Part shown: positions 8,607 through 15,825 of the stretch, piece after piece
Layout of the letters: every line of letters starts with the position of its first letter
How positions within the stretch are numbered: position 1 is the stretch's first letter
Assembly: GCA_963816785.1 (NCBI GenBank)
Contig: CAWFLL010000004.1
Location: 1,488,001 to 1,552,000 of the forward strand
DNA from: VRUE01 sp963816785
Lineage (GTDB): Bacteria > Actinomycetota > Thermoleophilia > Solirubrobacterales > 70-9
Reading direction: 5' to 3'
DNA length: 64,000 nt
Notes under the pieces: generated by a model
What the model saw: the letters and a program-made list of their open reading frames with translations, nothing else
Told to the model about the DNA's origin: nothing
The model's database searches: none
Position numbers and translations under genes: made by a program

Positions 8607-9296
8607 TCAGCCGCGCGGCCGCTTCTTCGCCATTCCCGGACGGCGCGGAAGATCATCCGGCGTCGCGCCGGTCTTTCGGAACACATGCAGATGTCGGTGG
8701 CGGCTGCCGGCGTACGCCCCAACGTCGAGCACGCGCTCCGGCCGCATCGCGAGGCGCGCTTCCGCCCGCTCCGCCTGCGCCTCCTCGTCTGCGTCTCGCC
8801 TGCCCTTCCAGGCGACCAGGACTCCCCGATCGGAGAGCAGCGGGGCCGCCAGCTCGGCGAGGGTGGAGAGGCGGCCGACGGCCCGCGCGGCCACCGCGTC
8901 GTAGGCCTCCCGGCCGGGCGCCCCCGCGGCCGCCCATTCCTCCGAGCGCGCGTTGACGACGTTCGCGTTGGCGATGCCGGCGGCGGCGATCGCGCGCTCG
9001 ACGAACTCACACTTGCGTCCGACGGACTCGATCAGGTCGACCCGGGCGGCGGGCAGCGCCACCGCGAGGGGCAGACCCGGGAAGCCGGCGCCGGCGCCGA
9101 GATCGGCGATCCGGCCCGCCGCCTGCAGATCGGCGACCTCGAGGCCGGTGAGGCTGTCGACGACGTGGACCTTCCAGGCCTGCTCGGGGTCGACGACGGA
9201 GCTGAGCGAAGCCCGCTCCGACGCGAGCAGCTCGAGGACCTTGCGCAGCGCGGCCCGGCCATCCGCACCGAGCGAGGCCGCGGGATCCCGGCTCAC
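8607..9296 (-). CDS. rsmG: 16S rRNA (guanine527-N7)-methyltransferase RsmG
   Basis: A 229-residue SAM-dependent methyltransferase that modifies G527 of 16S rRNA; its loss gives low-level streptomycin resistance in other bacteria. The SAM-binding loop IADLGAGAGFPG spans residues 63-74, followed by LIESVGRKCEFVE and the AVGRLSTLAELAAPLL segment typical of GidB. The GTG start overlaps the jag stop (GTGA), which places it in the rpmH-rnpA-yidD-yidC-jag-rsmG operon. The C-terminal 20 residues are basic. Confidence 0.92.
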   Translation of the reverse strand: MSRDPAASLGADGRAALRKVLELLASERASLSSVVDPEQAWKVHVVDSLTGLEVADLQAAGRIADLGAGAGFPGLPLAVALPAARVDLIESVGRKCEFVERAIAAAGIANANVVNARSEEWAAAGAPGREAYDAVAARAVGRLSTLAELAAPLLSDRGVLVAWKGRRDADEEAQAERAEARLAMRPERVLDVGAYAGSRHRHLHVFRKTGATPDDLPRRPGMAKKRPRG

Positions 9297-9784
9297 TCCG
9301 AAACGAGCGGGGCGACGACCACGCAGCGGTGGGGCTCGTCGCCTTCGCTGTAGGTCTCGACCCCGGCGCGGTCCCTCAGGTACTCGTGGACGACCCGCCG
9401 CTCCTGGGCGCTCATCGGGTCCATCTCGACGATGCGGTTGGCGCTCAGGGCCTGCTCCGCCGCTCGGGCGGCGCGGGCCGTCAGGACCTCTCGGCGGCGC
9501 TCGCGGTAGCCGGCCGCGTCGAGCAGCACCCGCTTGCGCTCCCGGATCCCCCTGAACGCCGCCTGGTGGCAGAGCAGCTGCAGGGCGTCGATCGTCTGGC
9601 CGCGGCGGCCGATCAGGAGCCCGTAGTCGTCTTCCCCGCTGACGACGGCCTCGATCCGCTCGTCGTCCTCGTTGACCTCAACCTCGCCTTCAAGGTCAAG
9701 CTCGTCGAGCACGCCCTCGACGAGCTCCCGCACCCTCTCCGCCGGCTCCTCGGGCCACTCCCTCGTATCACCGGAATCGTTCAC
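9293..9784 (-). CDS. jag: Jag/KhpB-type RNA-binding protein (KH-R3H)
   Basis: About 163 residues with an acidic N-terminus, a KH domain (VSGEDDYGLLIGRRGQTIDALQ, GxxG loop GRRG) and a C-terminal R3H domain (SAQERRVVHEYLRD...). The usual role is RNA binding linked to cell-envelope growth control, and the gene almost always follows yidC. I prefer GTG 9784, preceded by AGGGTGA with 5 bases spacing, over GTG 9793, which has no site. An unusual palindromic element (9816-9908) separates it from yidC. Confidence 0.9.
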   Translation of the reverse strand: MNDSGDTREWPEEPAERVRELVEGVLDELDLEGEVEVNEDDERIEAVVSGEDDYGLLIGRRGQTIDALQLLCHQAAFRGIRERKRVLLDAAGYRERRREVLTARAARAAEQALSANRIVEMDPMSAQERRVVHEYLRDRAGVETYSEGDEPHRCVVVAPLVSE

Positions 9785-9815
9785 GGTTCTCACCCTATTC
9801 CAAGCCCAGCGCGAG

Positions 9816-9908
9816 GGCGGAGTTTGGCCGCCCTCGAACGGGCGGATACTCAAAGTGCCGAGCTGATTGGCGAGGCGCTTGTCCGGGCGAGAGCGGCCAA
9901 ACTCCGCC
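9816..9908. repeat. Palindromic element, copy 1 (between yidC and jag)
   Basis: Perfect 16-bp inverted arms (9816-9831 GGCGGAGTTTGGCCGC and 9893-9908, its reverse complement) enclose a 61-base interior. The interior holds the core CGAACGGGCGGATACTC (9835-9851) and TCCGGGCG (9882-9889). The same core and the TCCGGGCG tail occur, inverted, in a second element at 20769-20850 whose arms differ in sequence but are again complementary. One arm ends in the yidC stop codon. The RNA would form a long hairpin inside the operon transcript. Confidence 0.7.
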
Positions 9909-10660
9909 TACCGTCGCCGCTTCTTCTTTTTCGGAGGCGGCGGCGGCGGCTTCGCGGCCGCCTGCTCCTCTGGCGTCGGCGCAGCCGGCGCCGGGATCAG
10001 TTTGGCCGCCGCATATGACTGGCCCACCGTCCAGAAGTTGGTCGTGATCCAGTAGAGGCTGAGGCCGGCGGGGAAGGCGGGGACGAAGAAGAGCCCGATC
10101 AGGGAGAAGGCGCCGATCATCAGGTACTGCTGGGGGCCGGCCGCGGTCGGGGAGGAGCGCATCGTGATGAACGTCGAGAGGGCCATCGAGCCGGCGAACA
10201 GCAGCATCAGGACCACCAGTTCCGCGCCTTGCGGCTTTTCGATCACCGAGCTGATGAACAGCCAGCCTTCGCCGCCGGTCGCTTCCACGTCCTTCTCGAA
10301 GCTTTCGCCCTGCAGCAGGCGGAAGAGGGCGAAGAAGATCGGCAGCTGCAGGATCAGCGGCAGGCAGGAGGCAAGCGGGTTGACTTTGTTCTCCTGGTAG
10401 AAGCGCATCATCTCCTGCTGCATGCGCTGGCGATCGTTCTTGTATTTCTCCTGAATCGATTTGATCTGGGGTTGCAGCGCCTGCAGCGCGCGCATGCCTT
10501 TGATCTGTTTGTAGGTCAGCGGGATCAGGATGGCGCGGACGCAGATCGTGAGCGCGACGATCGACGTCCCCCAGCTGAGGCCCGCGTTGTCGTGGAAGAA
10601 CTTGAGGACCGCCTCGGCGGCGTCCTCGAGCGGTTGCAGGATGTCGGCGATCGGGATCAG
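9908..10660 (-). CDS. yidC: Membrane protein insertase YidC (apparent CTG start)
   Basis: About 250 residues of the Gram-positive-type YidC/Oxa1 insertase. The conserved core runs from SWGTSIVALTICVRAILIPL (first segment, with the groove arginine) through MRALQALQPQIKSIQEKYKN, NPLASCLPLILQLPIFFALF, the later SLYWITTNFW segment and a Lys/Arg tail that binds ribosomes. In this frame a TGA lies at 10670-10672 and no ATG, GTG or TTG occurs before the ATG at 10495, which would remove the first membrane segment. The CTG at 10658-10660 overlaps the yidD stop (CTGA) and stands 7 bases after GAGG, so it is the likely start; ATC at 10657 is the alternative. Confidence 0.88.
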   Translation of the reverse strand: MIPIADILQPLEDAAEAVLKFFHDNAGLSWGTSIVALTICVRAILIPLTYKQIKGMRALQALQPQIKSIQEKYKNDRQRMQQEMMRFYQENKVNPLASCLPLILQLPIFFALFRLLQGESFEKDVEATGGEGWLFISSVIEKPQGAELVVLMLLFAGSMALSTFITMRSSPTAAGPQQYLMIGAFSLIGLFFVPAFPAGLSLYWITTNFWTVGQSYAAAKLIPAPAAPTPEEQAAAKPPPPPPKKKKRRR

Positions 10661-10929
10661 GACCGGACCTCACCGTGGTGGGAGGCTGGGTCGACCGGCC
10701 CGACGCGAAGCGTGAAATGGCGCGGCACCGGGTCGAAGCCGCCGTGGCTGAAGGGGTTGCACCGCAGCAGGCGCCAGCCGGCGAGGAGCAGGCCGCGGGC
10801 GGCGCCGAAGCGCCGGATCGACTCGACGGCGTAGGCCGAGCAGCTCGGCTCGTACTTGCACCGGCGCGGCAATGCGGGCGACAGCCAGCGGCGGTAGGCG
10901 TCGATGAGCGCCAGAAACAGGCGTTTCAC
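10657..10929 (-). CDS. yidD: Membrane-protein insertion efficiency factor YidD
   Basis: A 90-residue protein with the YidD signature: an amphipathic N-terminus (LALIDAYRRWLSPALP), CKYEPSCSAYAVESIRRFG with its conserved cysteines, and RLLRCNPFSHGGFDPVP. It helps YidC/Sec insertion at the cytoplasmic membrane face. The GTG start overlaps the rnpA stop (GTGA) and lies inside the parS-like site; its own stop overlaps the proposed yidC CTG. Confidence 0.93.
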   Translation of the reverse strand: MKRLFLALIDAYRRWLSPALPRRCKYEPSCSAYAVESIRRFGAARGLLLAGWRLLRCNPFSHGGFDPVPRHFTLRVGPVDPASHHGEVRS

Positions 10930-10937
10930 GTGGAACG
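10922..10937. promoter_or_regulatory. parS: parS centromere-like site
   Basis: The inner 14 bases GTTTCACGTGGAAC (10923-10936) differ at one position from the bacterial parS consensus GTTTCACGTGAAAC. The site spans the rnpA/yidD junction and contains the yidD GTG start codon. It lies about 3 kb from parB and 0.7 kb from dnaA, where ParB loading sites are expected. Confidence 0.85.
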
Positions 10938-11294
10938 CTCCGGGGGGATCCCGGCCTGCGAAAACGCCTCGTCGAGGCTCGCCTGGGCTCCCTCGAGACC
11001 CTCCTTCTCGATCAGCTCGCCGATTTCGGGGCGCGCCACGAGAACGAAGTCGTGTCCCTGGGGAAGCCGGTCGGACGCCGCCCAGAAAGCCTCGCGCAGG
11101 GTCCTCTTGACTCGATTCCGCTCGACCGCTCCTCCGACCTTGCGGCTCGCCGACACCCCGAGCCTGACCTCCTCGCGGTCCTCGTCTGTGCGCGGGAAGC
11201 TGTAAAGGACGAGGTACCGGGTCGCGTGAGATGAGCCGTCGCGATAGACCCGGTCGAACTCGCCGCTGCGGGAGAGGCGGCGTCGCTTCGGCAT
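10926..11294 (-). CDS. rnpA: Ribonuclease P protein component
   Basis: A 122-residue basic protein that assists the RNase P RNA in maturing tRNA 5' ends. The N-terminus RLSRSGEFDRVYRDG, the middle RLGVSASRKVGGAVERNRVKR (RNR motif that binds the catalytic RNA) and the DFVLVARP strand are all present. It starts at ATG 11294, downstream of rpmH as usual, and ends in a GTGA overlap with yidD. Confidence 0.95.
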   Translation of the reverse strand: MPKRRRLSRSGEFDRVYRDGSSHATRYLVLYSFPRTDEDREEVRLGVSASRKVGGAVERNRVKRTLREAFWAASDRLPQGHDFVLVARPEIGELIEKEGLEGAQASLDEAFSQAGIPPERST

Positions 11295-11320
11295 CGCTAG
11301 ATGGTTGATTCCCCAGCCAT

Positions 11321-11455
11321 TTAAGGCGTCAGGCGCTTACGGCCTTTGCGCCGGCGGCGCTTCAGGATCGCCCGGCCGCCCCGGGTACGCATCCGCGCCC
11401 GAAAACCGTGGGTCTTCGCCCGCTTGCGCTTCTTCGGCTGGTAGGTCCGCTTCAT
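11321..11455 (-). CDS. rpmH: 50S ribosomal protein L34
   Basis: A 44-residue protein translated by hand from ATG 11455: MKRTYQPKKRKRAKTHGF, a basic middle, and a C-terminus KGRKRLTP, the textbook L34 sequence. A GGGAG site stands 8 bases upstream of the ATG. It heads the minus-strand operon rpmH-rnpA-yidD-yidC-jag-rsmG and faces away from dnaA. Confidence 0.97.
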   Translation of the reverse strand: MKRTYQPKKRKRAKTHGFRARMRTRGGRAILKRRRRKGRKRLTP

Positions 11456-11632
11456 GTCAATTGCTCCCGCTTCGCTCGCTGCGCGAAGAACCAGAGATGC
11501 ACGCTTGCTCGCTCCGCGCTCATTGGCCGTCGCAGTATACGGACGCAGCCGCCACGGTCACCCAAAGCATTTCTCGGCATTTGCGGCCCGACCGGATTCG
11601 CGCCCAGGCGCCGTCGCTATGGTCGGCCTCGG
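11456..11632. other. rpmH-dnaA divergent intergenic region with repeat copy R2
   Basis: This 177-bp gap holds the leaders of both rpmH and dnaA. It contains a hairpin CTTCGC/GCGAAG (about 11470-11488) followed by repeat copy R2 (11497-11523). An open frame from the R2 ATG at 11497 runs 48 codons and stops at 11643, overlapping the dnaA GTG by 11 bases. I see no clear DnaA boxes and no strong -35/-10 pair here. Confidence 0.5.
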
Positions 11633-12955
11633 GTGGACGATGACGCTGATCGACAGAGCCTCGAAGCTCTCTGGGAAGAGGTCCAGGTGCGGCTTCGGGC
11701 CTCCGTCCCGGACTCCACCTTTCGCCTCTGGCTGGAGCCTCTGCGGGCGGTGGGGGCCCGAGGGAGGACGCTCTACCTGAATGCTCCGGAGGGCATCCGC
11801 GCCTGGGTCGAGCGCCGCTACTCGTCGCTGATCCGGGAGGGCCTCGCCGACTCGGATTGCGAGTTCGACGACGTCAGCTTCGGTCAGGCCGAGCATGGCG
11901 GGGATGCCGGCCTGCCGGAGTGCGAGCTCAACCCCCACTACAGCTTCGACCGGTTCGTTATCGGCGAGGGCAACCGCCTCGCCCACGCTGCGGCGCTGGC
12001 CGTGGCGGAGGCGCCGTCCGAGGCCTACAACCCCCTCTTCCTGCACGGGCCTCCGGGGCTGGGAAAGACCCACCTGCTGGTCGCGATCGCCAATTACCTG
12101 CGCGCCCAGGCGCCGGACCTCTGCGTCCGCTACACGACGGCCGAGCGGTTCACGAACGAGTTCGTCTCGGCGTTGCGCGACAGCCGCGGCGGGCGGTTCA
12201 AGGAACGGCACCGGGACCTCGACGTCCTCCTCGTCGACGACGTTCAGTTCCTCGAGGGCAAACACCACACCGAGGAGGAGTTCTTCCACACCTTCAATGC
12301 CCTCTACGAAGGCGGGAGCCAGCTCGTCCTCTCGGCCGATCGGCTGCCGAGCGAACTCTCGACCCTCGCCGAGCGGCTGCGCGACCGCTTCGAGTGGGGC
12401 CTCACGATTCCGGTCGGGCATCCCGACCTCGCGACCCGCCTCACGGTTCTCCGCCGCCTCGCCCGCGAAGCAGGGCTGGAGGCCGACAACCGCGAGGCGC
12501 TTGCCGAACTCGCCGCGCGGATCGACACGAATGTGCGCCGCCTCCGTGGCGCTCTGACCCGGGTCATCGCCCACTCCTCGATAACCGCCGAGCCCCTCAG
12601 CCCGGAGCTGATCGCCGAATTGGTTCCACGAGACTCCCGAGCGACCGGGGTCGGGGCGGTCGAGGAAATCCAGGCGGCGGTCGGGACCGCCTTCGATATC
12701 TCGACCGCCGAGCTGATCGGCCCCTCGAGAGCCGCAACCCCGCTACGCGCTCGGCACGTCGCGATCCTCCTCACCCGCGAGCTCACGGAGCTCTCGCTAC
12801 CCGAGATCGGCCAGCGCTTCGGCGGCCGTGACCACTCCACAGTCCTCAACTCCCTGCGGCGGGCCGAGGCCGCCCTCGCCGAGGACCCCGACCTCCAGGC
12901 CCGGGTCGGCGAGCTGCGCAGGACGATCCACAGGCCCTCCGACTCCTCTCGCTGA
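11633..12955 (+). CDS. dnaA: Chromosomal replication initiator DnaA
   Basis: A 440-residue AAA+ initiator that binds DnaA boxes and melts oriC. Domain I covers about residues 1-75 (LWEEVQVRLRASVPDSTF, WLEPL), domain II is very short, Walker A GPPGLGKT is at 139-146, Walker B LDVLLVDDVQFLEGK follows, and the C-terminal DNA-binding signature is GRDHSTVLNSLRRAE. The start is GTG 11633 (VDDDADRQSLEALW); the open frame upstream of it is not family-like, and the ribosome-binding site is weak. Confidence 0.95.
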   Translation: MDDDADRQSLEALWEEVQVRLRASVPDSTFRLWLEPLRAVGARGRTLYLNAPEGIRAWVERRYSSLIREGLADSDCEFDDVSFGQAEHGGDAGLPECELNPHYSFDRFVIGEGNRLAHAAALAVAEAPSEAYNPLFLHGPPGLGKTHLLVAIANYLRAQAPDLCVRYTTAERFTNEFVSALRDSRGGRFKERHRDLDVLLVDDVQFLEGKHHTEEEFFHTFNALYEGGSQLVLSADRLPSELSTLAERLRDRFEWGLTIPVGHPDLATRLTVLRRLAREAGLEADNREALAELAARIDTNVRRLRGALTRVIAHSSITAEPLSPELIAELVPRDSRATGVGAVEEIQAAVGTAFDISTAELIGPSRAATPLRARHVAILLTRELTELSLPEIGQRFGGRDHSTVLNSLRRAEAALAEDPDLQARVGELRRTIHRPSDSSR

Positions 12956-13089
12956 CAGCCGACGCCGCTGTAAGAATCAATGCCTTCCCACATACCCGTC
13001 CACAACCCGGAAGCCCCACCACTGCGGGGAATCATCTCCGGCTGCCCGTTTTCCACAGGCCCTAAATCAACTTGATAGGAAGTCTGTCT
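12956..13089. promoter_or_regulatory. dnaA-dnaN intergenic region, candidate oriC part
   Basis: This short gap contains one good DnaA-box match, TTTTCCACA at 13049-13057, and weaker CCGTCCACA and TTCCCACA strings at about 12985-13003, followed by an AT-richer stretch (CCTAAATCAACTTGATAGGA). Origins often lie between dnaA and dnaN, but this box density is low. The dnaN ribosome-binding site (GATAGGA, 13075-13080) is also here. Confidence 0.45.
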
Positions 13090-14196
13090 TTGAAGCTGAC
13101 CACAGAACGAGAAGAGCTCTCCTCCAAGCTCTCGACCATCTCCCGTGCCGTTTCGACCCGAGCCGCGACCCAGGCGCTGTCGGGGATCCTCCTGGCGGCC
13201 TCGGAGAACACGGTGGCGCTGAGCGCGACCGATGGCGAGATCGGTCTCCGCACCGAGCTGGCCGCCACGGTCGATGGATCGGGGACGATTCTCCTTCCCG
13301 GCCGGCTGCTTGCCGACCTCGTCCGCTCCCTCGCCGACGACAAGGTGGAGATCGAACTGCGCGAGGCGGAGCGCGACGTCGAGATTCGCTGCGGTGGTTC
13401 GCGCTTCCACGTCCGCACCCTCCCGGCTGAGGACTTTCCCAAGGTGCCGAAGGCGGACGGCGAGCCGCTGAAGATCCCCGGCAAAGCGCTCGCCGACACC
13501 GTCGACCTGGTCGCTCCGGCGGCGTCGCAGGACGACATGCGCCCGGTCCTGACCGGTGTCCTGGTAAGCGCCTCCGGCGAGGAGATGACGATGGTGGCGA
13601 CGGACTCCTACCGCCTCGCGGTGAAGCGGACCCCGCTGGAGGGCGGGATCGGGGGCGAGCTGGAGGCGAACATCCCAGCCCGCGCCCTGCGCGAGCTGGG
13701 CCGGATCGTCGCCGCCGACGGGATCGAGGAGGTCGAGGTCAGCCTGCTGCCCAATCAGGCGGTTTTCCGGGCAGGGACGGTCCTCCTCAACACGAGGTTG
13801 ATCGACGGGCAGTTCCCCAACTTTCGACAACTCCTGCCGGAGTCCTACGAGCACGATGTGAGGTTGAATCGGAAGGACTTCCTCGACGTCGCCCGGCGTG
13901 TCAGCCAACTCGCCCAGCGCAACGCGCCGCTGCGACTCTCGTTCGCCGAGGGAGAGCTGAAGGTGTCGGCGTCGACCCCGGACGTCGGCGACGCCGAGGA
14001 GACGATGCCGGCGGCCTTCGACGGCGAGCCGCTGGAGATCGGATTCAACCCCGATTTTCTCAAGGACGGGATCGAGAGCGTCGAGGGGGACGAGTTGATG
14101 CTGCGGCTGATCTCGCCGCTGAGGCCGGGCCTCCTGCAGCCGGTCGACAACGAAGACTTTCGCTATCTGGTGATGCCGATCCGCCTCAACGTCTGA
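13090..14196 (+). CDS. dnaN: DNA polymerase III sliding clamp (beta subunit)
   Basis: A 368-residue clamp with three repeated folds. The start is TTG 13090 (LKLTTEREELSSKL, the usual N-terminus), 9 bases after AGGA; the TTG at 13072 would add six residues not seen in the family. Landmarks are AVSTRAATQALSGIL, the MVATDSYRLAVKR turn at the end of domain 2, DGQFPNFRQLLP, and the C-terminal YLVMPIRL that contributes to the partner-binding pocket. Confidence 0.95.
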   Translation: MKLTTEREELSSKLSTISRAVSTRAATQALSGILLAASENTVALSATDGEIGLRTELAATVDGSGTILLPGRLLADLVRSLADDKVEIELREAERDVEIRCGGSRFHVRTLPAEDFPKVPKADGEPLKIPGKALADTVDLVAPAASQDDMRPVLTGVLVSASGEEMTMVATDSYRLAVKRTPLEGGIGGELEANIPARALRELGRIVAADGIEEVEVSLLPNQAVFRAGTVLLNTRLIDGQFPNFRQLLPESYEHDVRLNRKDFLDVARRVSQLAQRNAPLRLSFAEGELKVSASTPDVGDAEETMPAAFDGEPLEIGFNPDFLKDGIESVEGDELMLRLISPLRPGLLQPVDNEDFRYLVMPIRLNV

Positions 14197-14210
14197 GGTT
14201 GGGGCCGCCG

Positions 14211-15296
14211 GTGGTCACCGCCGTCGAAGCCAGCCCGGTGCGGAGCCTGAGCGCCGTCCGGGTCGAGCTGGAGCCGGGGATCGTCAGCCTGATCGGCCCC
14301 AACGGCGCCGGTAAGACCAACCTCCTCGAGGCGCTCTACTTCGCCCTCACCGGGAGGTCCTTCCGCACCTCGGATCGACGCGATCTGATCCCGTTCGGGG
14401 AGCAGCTGGCCCGGGCCGAGGCCATCGTCCGCGACCAGGATGGAGCCGAGCACCGGCTGCTGGCGTCGATCAGCCGTGCGGAGGGGAGGAGGCACCTGCT
14501 CGACGGGAGCCCCGTGGACGCCGCCACGGCAGCCCGGCTCCGGCCACCGGTCGCGGTCTTCTCCCCGGACAGGCTCGCCCTCGTCAAGGGCCCTCCTGCC
14601 GAGCGCCGAGCCCACCTCGATCGCTATGTCGTGGCCCGCTGGCCCTCGCGCTCGGGGCTGCGCCTCCGCTTCGGCCAGGCCCTTGCCCAGCGCAACGCAC
14701 TGCTGGCCCGGGCGCCCGGGGGAGCCGAGCTGGAGGTCTGGGACGCCGCCTTCGCCGAGGCCGCCGCCGCGCTCTCGGACGCCCGTGGGGAGGCCCTCGA
14801 GGAGCTGGCTCCGTGGTTTGCCGACGCCAGTGTCGAGCTGGGGCTGGAGGGGGAGGCGACGCTCGAGTACGCCCCGCGATCGCCGGGGTCGCCCGAGGCG
14901 ATCCGCGCGGGCCTCGCCGAGCGCCACGAGGCAGACCTGCGGCTCGGCCGCAGCTCGTGGGGGCCTCATCTGGACGAGGTGAGGATCTCCACCGGCGGCA
15001 GGGCGATTCGCCGCTTCGGCTCCCAGGGCCAGCAGCGCATCGCCCTGCTCGCGCTTCTCTTTGCCGAGCGGGCGGCGCTCTCGGAGTCGGGCAGGGCGAT
15101 CCCGCTCCTGCTCCTCGACGATGTGATGAGCGAGCTCGACCCCGAGCGGCGTGAGCGCCTCGTCGAGCGGCTCGCCGACCCGGGCCAGGTGGTGATCACC
15201 GCGGCCACCGAGGAGTCCCTTCCGGCGCCCCTCCGCGCGGATGCGACCCGGATGCCGACCGCGGCGGCTCCCTCGAGGACGGCGCAGGCGGCATGA
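14211..15296 (+). CDS. recF: DNA replication and repair protein RecF
   Basis: About 361 residues of an SMC-like ATPase that loads RecA at gaps. Walker A is GPNGAGKTNLLEAL, the signature motif is GSQGQQRIALLAL, and Walker B is IPLLLLDDVMSELD. GTG 14211 has a GGGG-rich site 6 bases upstream; TTG 14199, only 3 bases after the dnaN stop, is an alternative adding four residues. The C-terminal tail after LPAPLRADATR is unconserved and ends inside repeat R3. Confidence 0.93.
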   Translation: MVTAVEASPVRSLSAVRVELEPGIVSLIGPNGAGKTNLLEALYFALTGRSFRTSDRRDLIPFGEQLARAEAIVRDQDGAEHRLLASISRAEGRRHLLDGSPVDAATAARLRPPVAVFSPDRLALVKGPPAERRAHLDRYVVARWPSRSGLRLRFGQALAQRNALLARAPGGAELEVWDAAFAEAAAALSDARGEALEELAPWFADASVELGLEGEATLEYAPRSPGSPEAIRAGLAERHEADLRLGRSSWGPHLDEVRISTGGRAIRRFGSQGQQRIALLALLFAERAALSESGRAIPLLLLDDVMSELDPERRERLVERLADPGQVVITAATEESLPAPLRADATRMPTAAAPSRTAQAA

Positions 15297-15349
15297 GCGC
15301 GGAGCGAGCCAAATGAGGCATATCTGGCTCTTCGCGCAGCGAGCCAAGC
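15292..15349 (-). repeat. Short interspersed repeat, copy R3 (recF-dciA gap)
   Basis: Read on the minus strand, this is the extended relative of R2: GCTCGCTGCGCGAAGAGCCA followed by ATGCC...GCTCGCTCCGCGCTCAT. It shares the hairpin-forming GCTCGCTGCGCGAAG and the GCTCGCTCCGCGCTCAT end with R2, but has two extra bases between them. It overlaps the recF stop and precedes dciA. Confidence 0.55.
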
Positions 15350-15362
15350 GCGAAAGTTCGTG

Positions 15363-15668
15363 ATGAGCCGACGGCGAGCTCCGCGCCGAGCCGGCCCGGC
15401 CCTTCGGGCGGCACTCGAGCGCTCGTCCCCGAAGACCCGTCTGGCCGCCGTCCAGGCAGCCTGGGAGCCGACCGTCGGGGAGCGCATCGCCGCGGTCGCT
15501 CAGCCGGTCGAAGAACGAGAGGGCGCGGTGGTCGTGAGCTGCTCGGACCCGGTCTGGGCGGACGAGCTGGACCTGATGCAGGAACAGCTAGTCGAGCGGC
15601 TTCGTGGGCGTCTGGGCGAGCAGGCTCCGGAGCGTTTGCAGTTCCGTGCGGATCGCACCCGTCCTTAG
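15363..15668 (+). CDS. dciA: DciA/DUF721 family protein (predicted replicative-helicase operator)
   Basis: About 101 residues. The DUF721 core AAVQAAWEPTVGERIAAVAQP...GAVVVSCSDPVWADELDLMQEQLVERL is clear. In Mycobacterium the gene between recF and gyrB (Rv0004) is DciA, which interacts with and helps load DnaB; the identical position here supports the same role. ATG 15363 is chosen; GTG 15360 directly precedes it. Confidence 0.88.
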   Translation: MSRRRAPRRAGPALRAALERSSPKTRLAAVQAAWEPTVGERIAAVAQPVEEREGAVVVSCSDPVWADELDLMQEQLVERLRGRLGEQAPERLQFRADRTRP

Positions 15669-15760
15669 TTGCACTTTATGCGTGTTTTGCAGGTATTTTA
15701 TCTTTTGGGACCGGGTCTTCGGGGGGCCCGAACTGGTATCCTTATGTCAACTTGCTTCGC
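15669..15760 (+). promoter_or_regulatory. AT-rich stretch upstream of gyrB, probable promoter region
   Basis: The stretch TTGCACTTTATGCG, GTTTTGCAGGTATTTTATC and the later TGGTATCCTTATG is much richer in A and T than its surroundings. TTGCAC (15669) could serve as a -35 with TATTTT 19 bases downstream, and TATCCT (about 15737) could be another -10. The pairing is uncertain. Confidence 0.35.
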
Positions 15761-15762
15761 GG

Positions 15763-15806
15763 CCCCGACCGAGCGCGGCAAACCTGTCGTCGGGTCGGGG
15801 TTTTGT
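15763..15806 (+). terminator. Intrinsic terminator or attenuator just upstream of gyrB
   Basis: CCCCGACC (15763-15770) and GGTCGGGG (15793-15800) form an 8-bp stem, followed by TTTTGT. It ends only about 20 bases before the gyrB TTG start. It either closes the dnaN-recF-dciA transcript, with gyrB transcribed from a start nearby, or acts as an attenuator in the gyrB leader. Confidence 0.6.
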
Positions 15807-15825
15807 CTGAGTCAGAGAGGATCAA

